Origin: SbD1 sp039679945 | GTDB taxonomy: Bacteria > Desulfobacterota > Syntrophobacteria > Syntrophobacterales > Syntrophobacteraceae | Assembly: GCA_039679945.1 (NCBI GenBank) | Contig: JBDKTY010000168.1 | Coordinates: forward strand, 5,793 to 69,792 | Direction: 5' to 3' | Length of the DNA stretch: 64,000 bases | In this document: piece by piece, positions 1 through 9,297 of the stretch | Position numbering within the stretch: the first letter of the stretch is position 1 | Layout of the letters: each line of letters begins with the position of its first letter | The notes under the pieces: model-generated | The model's database searches: none | What the model was told of the DNA's origin: nothing | Seen by the model: the letters and a program-made list of their open reading frames with translations, nothing else | Program-made: the position numbers and the translations under genes

Positions 1-1260
1 CACGAATCCGGCCTGCTGCAGCGCGCGCAATATGGCATTTCGTTCACTTTCCTCAAGTGAAAGGGAATCGCCGCCCGTGGTGTGAGCCGTTTTGATCTGG
101 GCAGCCTCCGGAATCTGCAAATCATCCTTGCGAAGAATGCCTTCCCTGCACAGGACGACTCCCGCCTCCAACGCATTCTTCAGTTCCCTGACATTACCCG
201 GCCACTGATACTCGGAAATCCAGGCGAGTGTTTCCGGAGGGACCTTGACCAACGGGAGATTCTGACTACGGCAGAATGATTCGACAAACTGCCGCACCAG
301 TACCGGGATGTCTTCTTTCCTTTCACGAAGGGGGGGGATCTTCAGGGTCACAACCCGAAGCCTGTAGTATAGGTCCTCGCGGAAACCTCCGATTTCGACC
401 TCTTCGCGAAGATCGCTGTTGGTAGCGGAAATGACACGACAGTTGACCGAAATCTCCTTGATATCCCCGATCCTGCGGATCTTTCTCTCTTCCAGAAATC
501 TCAGGAGCCGTACCTGCATATCCTGGGAGATATTTCCGATCTCGTCAAGGAAGAGCGTTCCCTTATCCGCTGCCTCTATCAGCCCCTTCTTGTCCTTTAT
601 GGCATGGGTGAAGGCGCCGCGGACATGCCCGAAAAGCTCGCTTTCCAGCAATCCGCTGGGGGTCGAACCGCAATCAACCACCATGAAGGGCTGTTCACGC
701 CGTGGTCCGCGCTGATGGAGCAGTCGCGCCACCCGCTCTTTTCCGACACCGCTCTCGCCAAGGATCAAAACATTCACATCACTGCGGGAGATACGGTCTA
801 TCAGGTCATAGAGCTCACGCATCGCGGGGCTCTTCCCTCCCCAGAGCGTGTCGTTGATCGGCGGCAGGGAATCGAGGGCCAGCTTCCCGGATGTCTTCTT
901 GAGCACCTCCTGGACTTTGCTGATCAACTCGCGACCATTGAAAGGCTTCGTGAGGTAATCCACCGCGCCTGCCTTGAGTGCCCTGACAGCATCGGGAATG
1001 GTCCCGAAGGCGGTCAGGAACATGACCGGAAGTCCCGGACGCGCCGACTGGGCCGCGGAGAATAGGTCCATGCCGCCCATTCCCGGCATCTTGACATCTG
1101 TTATCATCAGGTCAACCGGGTGAGTTTTAAGGATTTCGAGGGCGTCTTCACCGCCCGATGCCGTGAGAACCTGGTAATCGATTGAAGACAGCCGTGCCTC
1201 TAAGACAGCCAAAATGTTCAGATCGTCATCAACGACCAGGATTGTGGGTTTTGATGCCAA
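1..1260 (-). CDS. Sigma-54-dependent response regulator, GlrR/NtrC type (C-terminus outside window)
   Basis: This encodes roughly the first 420 residues of an NtrC-family regulator; the C-terminal Fis-type HTH lies beyond position 1. The receiver domain comes first, with an acidic pair VVDD, phospho-acceptor Asp in ITDVKMPG and Lys in YLTKPF. The AAA+ domain follows, with Walker A GESGVGKE, Walker B FLDEIG and WPGNVREL near the end. The sigma-54 contact loop reads GAFTHA, not GAFTGA. No ATG is in frame with the receiver start. TTG at 1258-1260, seven bases after GGAG, is the likely start. The upstream genes on the same strand are a lipoprotein and a histidine kinase, an order like glrK-qseG-glrR, so this is probably the output regulator of that system. 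Its targets are unknown. Confidence 0.93.
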   Translation of the reverse strand, partial: MASKPTILVVDDDLNILAVLEARLSSIDYQVLTASGGEDALEILKTHPVDLMITDVKMPGMGGMDLFSAAQSARPGLPVMFLTAFGTIPDAVRALKAGAVDYLTKPFNGRELISKVQEVLKKTSGKLALDSLPPINDTLWGGKSPAMRELYDLIDRISRSDVNVLILGESGVGKERVARLLHQRGPRREQPFMVVDCGSTPSGLLESELFGHVRGAFTHAIKDKKGLIEAADKGTLFLDEIGNISQDMQVRLLRFLEERKIRRIGDIKEISVNCRVISATNSDLREEVEIGGFREDLYYRLRVVTLKIPPLRERKEDIPVLVRQFVESFCRSQNLPLVKVPPETLAWISEYQWPGNVRELKNALEAGVVLCREGILRKDDLQIPEAAQIKTAHTTGGDSLSLEESERNAILRALQQAGFV

Positions 1261-1283
1261 CTCGCAACTCCATCAGTTAGGGA

Positions 1284-1943
1284 TCAGGGGGTAGACGCCT
1301 CCTGTTTCTTCTCCTGATACTTCCTGTGGATCTCTTCGAGCGATTCAAGCTGGTGACGCAGTCTTCGAACCTCACGCTCGCGGGAATCGAGTTTCATCCG
1401 CAGGTTATCAACTTCTTTTTCCTTGGACTGTAGCATATTCTTGTAATTAATTCCGACCGGCGCTTCGCGGGGCGTCTTTTTAGGCTGGGCCATGGACGGT
1501 TCGCTTTTCTCGGGCGTCAGCGCGGCAGGAGTGCAACTGAACAGGAAAGGCGCGAGCATCCTGGGGTCCTCTCGAGTGAGTCCCGGGCGGGCGCGGCTGC
1601 TCCATTTCTCCCATGAGGCCACCGCATCCGAGTATTCCTCGGGTGTTTGTGCCATGGCAAACCGCGAGGCGGCCAGTGCGAAAAGGGCCATTCTGCCCAC
1701 CTCATCCGTATCCCCATTCTCACTGAGAATCTGGAATAAACCGGCTGCTTTCCTGTAATCCCCCTGTTCGAAGGCTCGCATTCCCTCGTCCCACGCCTTC
1801 TCATCGACTCCCTGAATGGCCGCCGGCCTGATAGCGCTCAGGGGTGAAGGCGCTGAAGTACATCCCGGAAGTCCCAGGGGAAAAAGCAGCACTAAACAGC
1901 ACAACATCAAAATATCATTACGAATTCGCCCTTTTGCAACCAT
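1284..1943 (-). CDS. Outer-membrane lipoprotein between kinase and regulator (QseG-like position)
   Basis: A 219-residue protein with a basic N-terminus, a hydrophobic stretch and a lipobox-like LPGC at about residues 25-28, so it is probably lipidated. Residues ~45-110 look helical and TPR-like (cycles such as EQGDYRKAAGLFQ). Residues ~165-215 are a charged coiled coil. It sits three bases after the kinase stop and 23 bases before the regulator start. In enterobacteria the lipoprotein QseG occupies this slot between GlrK/QseE and GlrR/QseF and helps activate the kinase. A similar role is inferred from position and architecture, not from clear sequence identity. It could also be a generic tetratricopeptide lipoprotein. 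Confidence 0.75.
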   Translation of the reverse strand: MVAKGRIRNDILMLCCLVLLFPLGLPGCTSAPSPLSAIRPAAIQGVDEKAWDEGMRAFEQGDYRKAAGLFQILSENGDTDEVGRMALFALAASRFAMAQTPEEYSDAVASWEKWSSRARPGLTREDPRMLAPFLFSCTPAALTPEKSEPSMAQPKKTPREAPVGINYKNMLQSKEKEVDNLRMKLDSREREVRRLRHQLESLEEIHRKYQEKKQEASTP

Positions 1944-1946
1944 TGC

Positions 1947-3392
1947 TCACTCTTTCCGGATTACTGGCAAAGCGAAGCTGAATGTGCTTCCGCTCCCGGG
2001 TACGCTTCGCACCCCGATTTCGCCTCCATGCGCTTCCACGATAAATTTCGAGATGCTCAATCCCAGCCCCACGCCATCGACCTCATCGCGAACCCCGGAT
2101 GCCCTGTAATACTTGTGAAACACCAGGGACTGCTCCTCTTTAGCTATGCCGGGGCCACTGTCCGACACTGAAAAGATCAGCTCCTGTCCACGTTCGGAAT
2201 CACTCTCTTCAACGGTGACTACAACTTCGGTACCATGCGGTGAAAACTTGATCGCGTTTCCAAGCAGATTCAGCAGTACCTGCTGGAGATTTTCCGGGTC
2301 GGCAAATATCTGAGGGACGGCAGGCGCGATCACGGCCCTGATGGTTATCTCTTTGGCTTCAGCGGCCGGGAACACCCGTGAGATAGCCCCCCGGACAAAT
2401 TCCGGGGCATCCACGGGCCGCGGATGGATTTCAACCGCCCCCGCCTCCAGGCGGGAGATCTGCATCAAATGGTTGAGCAACAGGGTGATGCGTTCGATCT
2501 CGTGACTCGCAATCTCAAGAAAACGCCGCTGCTTTTCGTTGATGTCCCCCATCACCTCTTCAACAATGAGGTTTACGGATTCCCGTATGGATGTCAGCGG
2601 CGTTCTGATTTCGTGGCTCAGCATAGAGATGAAATCCGATCTCATGCGCTCTTCTTCGGTGAGCCGGGCGGCCATGTCGTTGAATGCCCCCGCCAGTTCT
2701 CCGAATTCATCGTTGGAATAGATACGGATGGGGTCCGTAATCCCGGTGCGAGACAGGGATTTGATCCCGCGCCTCAACTCGCGCAACGGGCGGTTCATTG
2801 AATAGGAAATTCCTATGATCCCCAGCAGACCGATCACCAGTGAAGCCGCTAGCCCGATAGAACCCCATTGCACGGCAGTTCTGCCTCTCTGGCTGAGACC
2901 GATCATCCTGCTCTCAATTTGCTGTTCGTTCGCGGACCGCGCTTTGGATATCTTGTCCACCCACGAATTGATCAGTTCCTCCTTCAGCCACGGCAGGTCC
3001 GTCTCCGACTGCTCCTTGGGTTGAGGGGCGAACTGATTCTGGTACTCCTGGTGGAGCTGTTGCCAGGGGCTGGCATCACCATCCCCTCCTCCAAACCACA
3101 GGACTTCAAAAAGGTTAGTCTCGTATTCCTTCAGGGCGGAGGCAAAATACTCTTTATAATCCTCCTTTTTAAGGAGATCATACTTCTTCTGGTTTTCCGC
3201 CATCCAAAGAAGGCTGTCTATCATCTTCTTGGACGCCGTGGCAATCCGGTAATTTCTGTTTGCTATATCCTCGGACGTCTTCACGAGTTGCCGGATGTGG
3301 ATAAACAAAATGACGATTGTGCCGTAGAAAATCACCGAGGTAGCCAGATACCAGACGAAGAGTTTTAGTACAATTCCAAATTTGATCTTCAT
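1947..3392 (-). CDS. Membrane sensor histidine kinase (GlrK-like)
   Basis: A 481-residue kinase. TM1 is at about residues 10-33, a periplasmic helical sensor runs to ~170, and TM2 is at about 175-197. HAMP (~198-250) is followed by HisKA with the phospho-accepting His in SMLSHEIRTP. The HATPase domain has N box NLLGNAIKF, G1 DSGPGIA and G2 GVGLGLS. It should autophosphorylate and pass phosphate to the downstream sigma-54 regulator. The periplasmic part is helical with no recognisable ligand fold, which suits sensing of envelope state, possibly with the lipoprotein encoded next. It is the first gene of a three-gene operon. The 284 bp upstream separates it from the divergent tRNA gene. Confidence 0.93.
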   Translation of the reverse strand: MKIKFGIVLKLFVWYLATSVIFYGTIVILFIHIRQLVKTSEDIANRNYRIATASKKMIDSLLWMAENQKKYDLLKKEDYKEYFASALKEYETNLFEVLWFGGGDGDASPWQQLHQEYQNQFAPQPKEQSETDLPWLKEELINSWVDKISKARSANEQQIESRMIGLSQRGRTAVQWGSIGLAASLVIGLLGIIGISYSMNRPLRELRRGIKSLSRTGITDPIRIYSNDEFGELAGAFNDMAARLTEEERMRSDFISMLSHEIRTPLTSIRESVNLIVEEVMGDINEKQRRFLEIASHEIERITLLLNHLMQISRLEAGAVEIHPRPVDAPEFVRGAISRVFPAAEAKEITIRAVIAPAVPQIFADPENLQQVLLNLLGNAIKFSPHGTEVVVTVEESDSERGQELIFSVSDSGPGIAKEEQSLVFHKYYRASGVRDEVDGVGLGLSISKFIVEAHGGEIGVRSVPGSGSTFSFALPVIRKE

Positions 3393-3624
3393 TCCACTTA
3401 GCAGCTTAGCTGAATGTTGGCATTCCGGGAGCGTCGGTCGTTTTGCCCGTAACTAATAGTAAAACATACCCATGGGAGCGAAAAGCAGAAAGTAATCGAA
3501 AATCGGCGCAATACAAAGCATTATTTTGCGTGCTAGGATGGTGCTTTCGGAATCGGCCCGCCTGCCTCCGGATAAGTATTCGGGATGCTGCTGTCTCCGC
3601 GCGCTCGATTCGAGGTGATTTTGC

Positions 3625-3654
3625 TTGACTGCAGCGTTTTGGATCGTTTAGAAT
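3625..3654 (+). promoter_or_regulatory. Sigma-70-type promoter for tRNA-Gly
   Basis: TTGACT at 3625-3630 and TAGAAT at 3649-3654 are separated by 18 bp. Transcription would begin near 3661, about 16 bases before the mature 5' end of the tRNA. Confidence 0.75.
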
Positions 3655-3676
3655 TCATCCGTTTGCGAGGTCACTC

Positions 3677-3752
3677 GCGGGTGTAGCTCAGTTGGTAGAG
3701 CACAAGCTTCCCAAGCTTGGGGTCGCGGGTTCGAATCCCGTCGCCCGCTCCA
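3677..3752 (+). tRNA. tRNA-Gly (anticodon CCC)
   Basis: A complete cloverleaf. The acceptor GCGGGTG pairs with CGCCCGC (one G-T), the anticodon stem is CAAGC/GCTTG with loop TTCCCAA (anticodon CCC, reading GGG), and the T arm contains GGTTCGAATC. Discriminator T is followed by an encoded CCA, giving 76 nt. Confidence 0.95.
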
Positions 3753-3916
3753 GGTCGAGATGTCCCCTTCCTCTCTACATGGAAGGCTTCCCTTTTTGAG
3801 GTGGCTTGCCCTTTAAAAAGCGCAATGCCTACTTCGATCAGCGGATGACAACAATTCTGGATTCTGAGTTAAAGCATCATTCTAACTTGATTTAGATTAT
3901 TGTCGGTCTGCTGAAG

Positions 3917-3945
3917 AAGTGGGTTTACTGCCCACTTTTTTTTTT
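3917..3945 (+). promoter_or_regulatory. Terminator-like leader hairpin before rimP
   Basis: AAGTGGG (3917-3923), a 7-nt loop and CCCACTT (3931-3937) are followed by a T run to 3945. A hairpin of this shape immediately before rimP-nusA resembles the proteobacterial 'rimP leader' RNA and suggests attenuation of the operon by termination or antitermination. A GTG inside the stem opens the longest rimP reading frame but is unlikely to be the start. Confidence 0.65.
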
Positions 3946-3975
3946 GCTGTCGGCAAGCGTACGAGGTTTGAGAGT

Positions 3976-4479
3976 TTGGAACAGTTGGTGGAAAAAGATC
4001 CGGACAAGCTCATAGCGGAAATATGGGCTCTCCTTGAACCGGTGGTTGTCTCCAAGGGGATGGAGATAATTGAGGTCGAATACCGTCGGGAGTCGATCGG
4101 CTGGGTATTGCGTCTATTCATCGACAATCAGAGTGGTATCTCGGTCGATGATTGCGCCACGGTCAGCAGGGTGGCAAGCGATGTGCTTGACATGGCCGAT
4201 CTCATCTCGAACTCGTACCACCTGGAGATTTCATCGCCTGGTCTAAACCGGCCTCTGCGAAAATGGGAACACTTTCAAAAACAGATCGGCAACATCGTGG
4301 AAGTCCGCACGACCGTTCCCGTGGAGCAGAAACGGCGCAATTTTAAAGGGATCTTGAAAGAAGCGTCACCCGAACAGGTTATAATAGAGTGCGACGGGAA
4401 AGATCACGCTATAGAGATCGGCGGTATCGAGCGTGCGAAGCTTCTGTATTTTGAATCATCGAAGCGCAAGCCACAATAA
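3976..4479 (+). CDS. rimP: Ribosome maturation factor RimP
   Basis: RimP assists 30S subunit maturation. After the chosen start the protein (about 167 aa) has the N-terminal alpha/beta domain (GMEIIEVEY, VLRLFIDN) with the DCATVSR and EISSPGLNRPL segments typical of the family, then the SH3-like C-terminal domain (RRNFKGIL, ERAKLLY). The reading frame opens at a GTG at 3919 inside the leader hairpin. TTG at 3976, nine bases after GAGG, is a better start. It is the first gene of the nusA-infB operon, as in most proteobacteria. Confidence 0.92.
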   Translation: MEQLVEKDPDKLIAEIWALLEPVVVSKGMEIIEVEYRRESIGWVLRLFIDNQSGISVDDCATVSRVASDVLDMADLISNSYHLEISSPGLNRPLRKWEHFQKQIGNIVEVRTTVPVEQKRRNFKGILKEASPEQVIIECDGKDHAIEIGGIERAKLLYFESSKRKPQ

Positions 4480-4521
4480 CTTTGGATTATCGCAAAATAT
4501 ATCCGGGAGGAGTTTCGACTT

Positions 4522-5847
4522 ATGGCCAGTGAACTCAAGCGGTTGATCGATCAGGTCAGCAGAGAAAAAGGCATCGACCGCCAGACCTTGATTCACACTC
4601 TTGAAGAGGCCATCAAATCGGCTATCAAGAAGAAATACGGTTCTCGACTGGATCTGGATGTCACATTCAATGAAGAATATGGGGAAATTGAGGCCTTCCA
4701 GTTCAAGGAAGTGGTCGAGGAACTGACAGACCCCGATAAACAGGTGATTCTAGCCGAAGCGAAGAAACTGGACAGCGAGAGTGAGGTCGGCGACGAACTC
4801 GGCATTCGAATGGACACGGAGACACTTGGCCGCATTGCGGCCCAATCCGCCAAGCAGGTCATCATTCAGAAGATGAAGGATGCCGAGAGAGAGGTCGTCT
4901 ACGACGAGTTCAAAAGCCGTAAGGGAGAAATTGTCAACGGCATCGTTCAGAGAGTGGACAAGGGAGGCATGATCGTCAATGTCGGACAGGCCGAGGCGGT
5001 TTTGCCACCCAAGGAGCAGATCCCGCGAGAGGTGTTTCGTCAGGGAGACCGCATCCGGGCCTACGTGGTTGATGTCAAGAAGATCAGCAAGGGTCCGCAG
5101 ATAATTCTCAGCCGGACACATCCGCACTTCTTGATTCAGCTCTTCCATTCCGAGGTGCCTGAAATCAGTGAAGGCATCGTGAGCATTATCAGCGCGGCGC
5201 GTGAACCCGGTTCCCGCGCGAAGATCGCCGTCATCTCCAAGGATTCGGACGTTGATCCGGTGGGCGCGTGCGTCGGCATGAAAGGCACCAGGGTTCAGAA
5301 CGTGGTACAGGAACTTAGGGGGGAAAAGATCGATATTATCCCATGGAATATGGACCCCGCCAAGTTCGTGGTAAACGCTCTGGCCCCGGCTATCATTTCC
5401 AAGGTCATCATTGACCAGGCAAATCGGAGCATGGAGGTTATCGTCCCCGACGATCAGCTATCCCTCGCCATCGGCAAAAGAGGGCAGAATGTCCGGCTTG
5501 CCTCGAAGCTCACAAACTGGCGGATAGACGTCAAGAGCGAGAGCAGGTACGAAAGGCAGAAACAGGCCGGATACCAGGCGCTTCTCAGGATTCCGGGACT
5601 CGCGACGGAAATGGCCGACAGGCTTTATGAGGCCGGCATAGGGTCGCTGGAGGAATTCATTGAGTCGTCCTCCCTTGAGTTGGAGGATGTGACGCGCCTT
5701 TCGGTGGCGACGCTTGAAGCATTGCGCGCCGAGGCTCAAAAGTTGCTCGACTCCGATCAGGGGCAGAAACCGGTGGAAACCGCCGTTGAGCCCCAGGCCG
5801 AAGACCCTGAACAACCGGCGGCTGACTCCGAGCCTGTTGAGGAATAG
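4522..5847 (+). CDS. nusA: Transcription termination/antitermination factor NusA
   Basis: NusA binds RNA polymerase and nascent RNA to modulate pausing, termination and antitermination. The 441-aa protein has the N-terminal RNAP-binding domain (~1-130), an S1 domain (GEIVNGIVQRVDKGGMIVNVG, ~135-200), two KH domains (GMKGTRVQNVVQEL and GKRGQNVRLAS) and one C-terminal helix-hairpin-helix repeat (~355-415). A short acidic tail rich in Pro and Glu follows. A good Shine-Dalgarno, GGGAGGAG, precedes the ATG. The single C-terminal repeat is shorter than the two acidic repeats of the E. coli protein. Confidence 0.97.
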   Translation: MASELKRLIDQVSREKGIDRQTLIHTLEEAIKSAIKKKYGSRLDLDVTFNEEYGEIEAFQFKEVVEELTDPDKQVILAEAKKLDSESEVGDELGIRMDTETLGRIAAQSAKQVIIQKMKDAEREVVYDEFKSRKGEIVNGIVQRVDKGGMIVNVGQAEAVLPPKEQIPREVFRQGDRIRAYVVDVKKISKGPQIILSRTHPHFLIQLFHSEVPEISEGIVSIISAAREPGSRAKIAVISKDSDVDPVGACVGMKGTRVQNVVQELRGEKIDIIPWNMDPAKFVVNALAPAIISKVIIDQANRSMEVIVPDDQLSLAIGKRGQNVRLASKLTNWRIDVKSESRYERQKQAGYQALLRIPGLATEMADRLYEAGIGSLEEFIESSSLELEDVTRLSVATLEALRAEAQKLLDSDQGQKPVETAVEPQAEDPEQPAADSEPVEE

Positions 5848-6002
5848 CACGCTCGTTCGGGAAGCGTCCGGACGCGCCGTGCAATCGATCCTTTTTCTCA
5901 CGGATCGGCAGGCATTGAATTTTGTCGTTGCGGGAGACCATGTCGTTGTTCAGGCGTCGGGAGACTGGAACATCAACCGGGGACAAACCCGAGGATCTTT
6001 TG

Positions 6003-6236
6003 ATGAAGGGTCACATTCCTATTCGCACATGTCTTGTCTGCGCGCGAAAAAACGCAAAGGACAGCATGGTGCGCCTTGCTCTCGACAGCCAGACGGGCGC
6101 TGTGGCGCCTGATTTGAAACAACGACTGATGGGACGCGGTGGGTACACCTGTCCGGATTGCCTGCAAAAACTGCGGTTTGACAAACGCGTTCAACGTGCT
6201 TTTCGCGGTGCGGCGCGCGAACTGCTTCTGAGTTAG
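6003..6236 (+). CDS. YlxR/RnpM-family RNA-binding protein
   Basis: A small DUF448 (YlxR) protein of 77 aa between nusA and infB. The family signature is present: RTCLVCARKN near the N-terminus, LALD, and GRGGYTCPDCLQKL with the conserved arginine/glycine patch. YlxR (RnpM) of Gram-positives binds RNase P RNA and may act as a regulator. Here only RNA binding is inferred. The frame can be read from 5922, but the conserved region begins right after ATG 6003, which has GAGG eight bases upstream. Confidence 0.85.
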   Translation: MKGHIPIRTCLVCARKNAKDSMVRLALDSQTGAVAPDLKQRLMGRGGYTCPDCLQKLRFDKRVQRAFRGAARELLLS

Positions 6237-6350
6237 AATAAAGAAGATGCTTTCGAGGAATAGGGACATCATTTGAAGCCGGGCTCTTGGGGATGAGATG
6301 CAATTCCGGCCATGATGCAATTATTGATAGTGTTTAAGGGGGAAGTCTTC

Positions 6351-9290
6351 ATGACGAGAATCAGGGTGCACGAACTCGCAAAAGAGTTCAACATGGAAAA
6401 CAAGGATATGATTGACCGGATTTCGAAACAGGGCATTCTGGTCAAAAACCACATGAGCACGCTAACGGACGCCCAGGTGCTCAAAATAAGGCAGTTGTTC
6501 ACCGAATCCAGATCCGAGCACATCGAGGAAAAGCGCATTGGCCGGGAGGTAATCCGCCGGCGAAAGCGCATGGAACCACAACCCGATGCCGAAATATCGC
6601 AGACAGATCAGGTATTCGAAGAAGAACAGGTTGCACCGCCAGTTTCGGAAGCCCCCGAAATGGTTGAGATTCCCGTCGAGCCGAAAGCCGTTCCGGAAAT
6701 CCCCGCCGGAAAGGAAGAAGAACCCGACAAGGCCATCGTCGAGCCGGAAATAGCCGCGGAGTCCGCCCCCCCTGCGGAACCCGAGACAATATCGCCTCCC
6801 GAGCCGGTCCTTGAGGCCGCCGAACAGGCACCCGAGACACCATCCCCCGCCGTCATTGTGAAGAAGGCCACTCCGCCCCTACATGATCGCAGTGAACCCG
6901 CACGCATCATTAAACCGGCGCCGACACCACCTCCGGCGCAGACACCGACACCACCTCCTCAGGAGCTGAGAGTGAAAACCGTGGAACCTCCCTCGGCGGA
7001 GCAGTTGAAAACGGCGGCATCTCCGCCACCACCTCCCCAACCCTCTTCGCCCGCCACCCCGCCGGCGGAAGCCAAGACACCGACAGCCGTCCGACCTGCA
7101 GTTCCGGTCAAGGCCGCGCCTCTTACCGAGGAAGAGGAAGAGGACAAGAAGGCGAAAAAGGGCAAAAAGAGAAGACGGAAGAAGACAAAGAAAGACGAGC
7201 CCGCCAGAATCATCAAACTTCCCGAAATACTGGCCGAAGAGGCCGAGGAAGAGCCGGATCTCACGGAACTGGCCACCCGTTTTATCGGCAAAGCGGCCGA
7301 AACGGTAGACCAGAAGGCAAAACGCCGCAAGGTCGAAGAGGCGGAAAAGGACAAAGCAAAAGGCCCTCGGCGCAAGGAAGTCTTCCAAAAAGAGGACCTC
7401 TACACCAAGAAGGAACTTGCCGCTCAGGACGACCGCGGACGAACCAAGGGTGGTGGGAGGACCTTTTACAAGGAACCGCCGAAACCCGAGCCCGCCGCCG
7501 CGAAGGTCGGAAAGAAGCGCATCAAGATCGATGAAGCCATTACCGTCGCCAATCTTGCCAAGCAAATGGGAATGAAGGCCGGCGAAGTAATAAAAAAGCT
7601 TCTGCTGCTCGGACTGCAGGTCAATATTAACCAGGCGCTCGATTTCGATACCGCCGCCATCGTTGCTTCCGACTTCGAGTTCGAAGTCGAGAAGACTGCC
7701 TTCGAGGAAGAAGACGTATTGCAGGTCAAGGAAGACCGGGAAGAAGACCGTGTCTTCAGGCCGCCGGTCGTCACCGTCATGGGACATGTCGATCACGGCA
7801 AGACCTCCCTGCTTGATGGTATCCGCCACACCAACGTAATCGAAGGTGAAGCCGGGGGTATCACCCAGCATATCGGCGCCTATCATGTGAAGCTCGATAA
7901 AGGTGACATCGTGTTTCTCGACACTCCGGGTCACGAGGCATTCACTTCGATGCGAGCACGGGGCGCCAAGGTAACCGATATTGTCATTCTGGTTGTCGCG
8001 GCGGACGACGGCGTAATGCAGCAGACCATAGAGGCCATCAACCACGCCAAGGCCGCCGAAGTCCCGATTATCGTCGCCATCAATAAGATCGATAAACCGA
8101 ACGCCAACATAGAAAGAGTCAAGCGCGAACTCTCCGAGCACGGCCTCATCCCTGAAGAATGGGGCGGCAGCACCACCATGGTCGAGATTTCCGCAAAGAA
8201 GCGGCTCGGCATCGAAGATCTCCTGGAAATGGTCCTGCTGCAGGCAGAACTGCTCGAATTGAAAGCCAATCCCAGGAAGGCTGCCAGGGGCCGCGTCATC
8301 GAGGCCAAGCTTGACAAAGGACGCGGACCGGTCGCCAGCGTTCTCGTCCAGGAAGGAACACTCAAGGCGGGTGACGCTTATGTCTGCGGTATCTATGCCG
8401 GCCGCGTGCGAAACATGTTCGATGACCATGGCACCAAGATTGACTCGGCCGGGCCGTCCCTGCCCGTCGAGGTGCTGGGCTTTTCGGGCGTACCCAACGC
8501 CGGTGACGATTTCATAGTGCTCGCCGATGAAAAGCAGGCCAGGACGGTTGCCGAGCACAGGCAGCTCAAGTTCAGGGAAAAGGAACTTTCCCGCACCAGC
8601 AAGATCACCTTGGAAAACCTCTTCGATCAGATCCAGGAAGGCGAAGTCAAGGAACTCAAGCTTATCCTGAAAACCGATGTCCATGGATCATTGGAAGCCA
8701 TTGCCGATTCGCTGGTGAAGCTCTCCACTTCCGAGGTGAAGGTCAACATCATTCACCAGGGCACCGGCGCGGTAACCGAAACGGATATCATGCTCGCTTC
8801 GGCGTCTAACGCCATCATTATCGGTTTTAATATGCGCTCCGATCCGAAAGTCTTGGAGTTGGCCGATCAGGAGAGCGTGGACATGCGTTTCTATGATGTC
8901 ATCTACCAGCTTTTGGACGACATCAAGAGCGCCATAGTGGGTATGCTGAAGCCCATCTACAAAGAGAACGTGATCGGCCGCGCCGAGGTACGGCAGACTT
9001 TCCATGTCCCGCGCGTGGGAATGATCGCCGGATGCTCCGTGCTCGACGGCCGTATTGAAAGAAACGCAAGAACCAGGGTGCTTCGCGACCAGGTTATTAT
9101 CTTTGATGGCAAGATCAACTCGCTCAAACGTTTCAAGGACGATGCCAAGGAAGTCAAGGCGGGCTTCGAGTGCGGTATCGGAATCGAGAACTTTAACGAC
9201 ATCAAAGTAAACGACATCCTGGAGGCATACGAAATTCAGGAGATCAGACAGGTTCTCGAACCGGAGCATGAACGGAAAGCGGGGTCCTGA
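6351..9290 (+). CDS. infB: Translation initiation factor IF-2
   Basis: IF-2 is the GTPase that delivers initiator tRNA and promotes subunit joining. The 979-aa protein starts with an IF2_N module (MTRIRVHELAKEFNM). A ~330-residue Pro/Ala/Glu/Lys-rich linker follows, then a second IF2_N (~387-440). The G domain starts at about residue 478 with G1 GHVDHGKTSL, DTPGHEA and NKIDK, and is followed by domains II-IV. The upstream in-frame ATG at 6312 lacks a ribosome site. ATG 6351 has GGGGGAAG upstream and matches the usual N-terminus. The linker is longer than in E. coli. Confidence 0.97.
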   Translation: MTRIRVHELAKEFNMENKDMIDRISKQGILVKNHMSTLTDAQVLKIRQLFTESRSEHIEEKRIGREVIRRRKRMEPQPDAEISQTDQVFEEEQVAPPVSEAPEMVEIPVEPKAVPEIPAGKEEEPDKAIVEPEIAAESAPPAEPETISPPEPVLEAAEQAPETPSPAVIVKKATPPLHDRSEPARIIKPAPTPPPAQTPTPPPQELRVKTVEPPSAEQLKTAASPPPPPQPSSPATPPAEAKTPTAVRPAVPVKAAPLTEEEEEDKKAKKGKKRRRKKTKKDEPARIIKLPEILAEEAEEEPDLTELATRFIGKAAETVDQKAKRRKVEEAEKDKAKGPRRKEVFQKEDLYTKKELAAQDDRGRTKGGGRTFYKEPPKPEPAAAKVGKKRIKIDEAITVANLAKQMGMKAGEVIKKLLLLGLQVNINQALDFDTAAIVASDFEFEVEKTAFEEEDVLQVKEDREEDRVFRPPVVTVMGHVDHGKTSLLDGIRHTNVIEGEAGGITQHIGAYHVKLDKGDIVFLDTPGHEAFTSMRARGAKVTDIVILVVAADDGVMQQTIEAINHAKAAEVPIIVAINKIDKPNANIERVKRELSEHGLIPEEWGGSTTMVEISAKKRLGIEDLLEMVLLQAELLELKANPRKAARGRVIEAKLDKGRGPVASVLVQEGTLKAGDAYVCGIYAGRVRNMFDDHGTKIDSAGPSLPVEVLGFSGVPNAGDDFIVLADEKQARTVAEHRQLKFREKELSRTSKITLENLFDQIQEGEVKELKLILKTDVHGSLEAIADSLVKLSTSEVKVNIIHQGTGAVTETDIMLASASNAIIIGFNMRSDPKVLELADQESVDMRFYDVIYQLLDDIKSAIVGMLKPIYKENVIGRAEVRQTFHVPRVGMIAGCSVLDGRIERNARTRVLRDQVIIFDGKINSLKRFKDDAKEVKAGFECGIGIENFNDIKVNDILEAYEIQEIRQVLEPEHERKAGS

Positions 9291-9297
9291 GCCGACG

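Noticed and set aside
6879..8684. 601-codon open frame on the minus strand opposite infB
   Set aside because: It lies wholly within infB, has no ribosome site and no family motif; GC-rich coding sequence creates such antisense frames.
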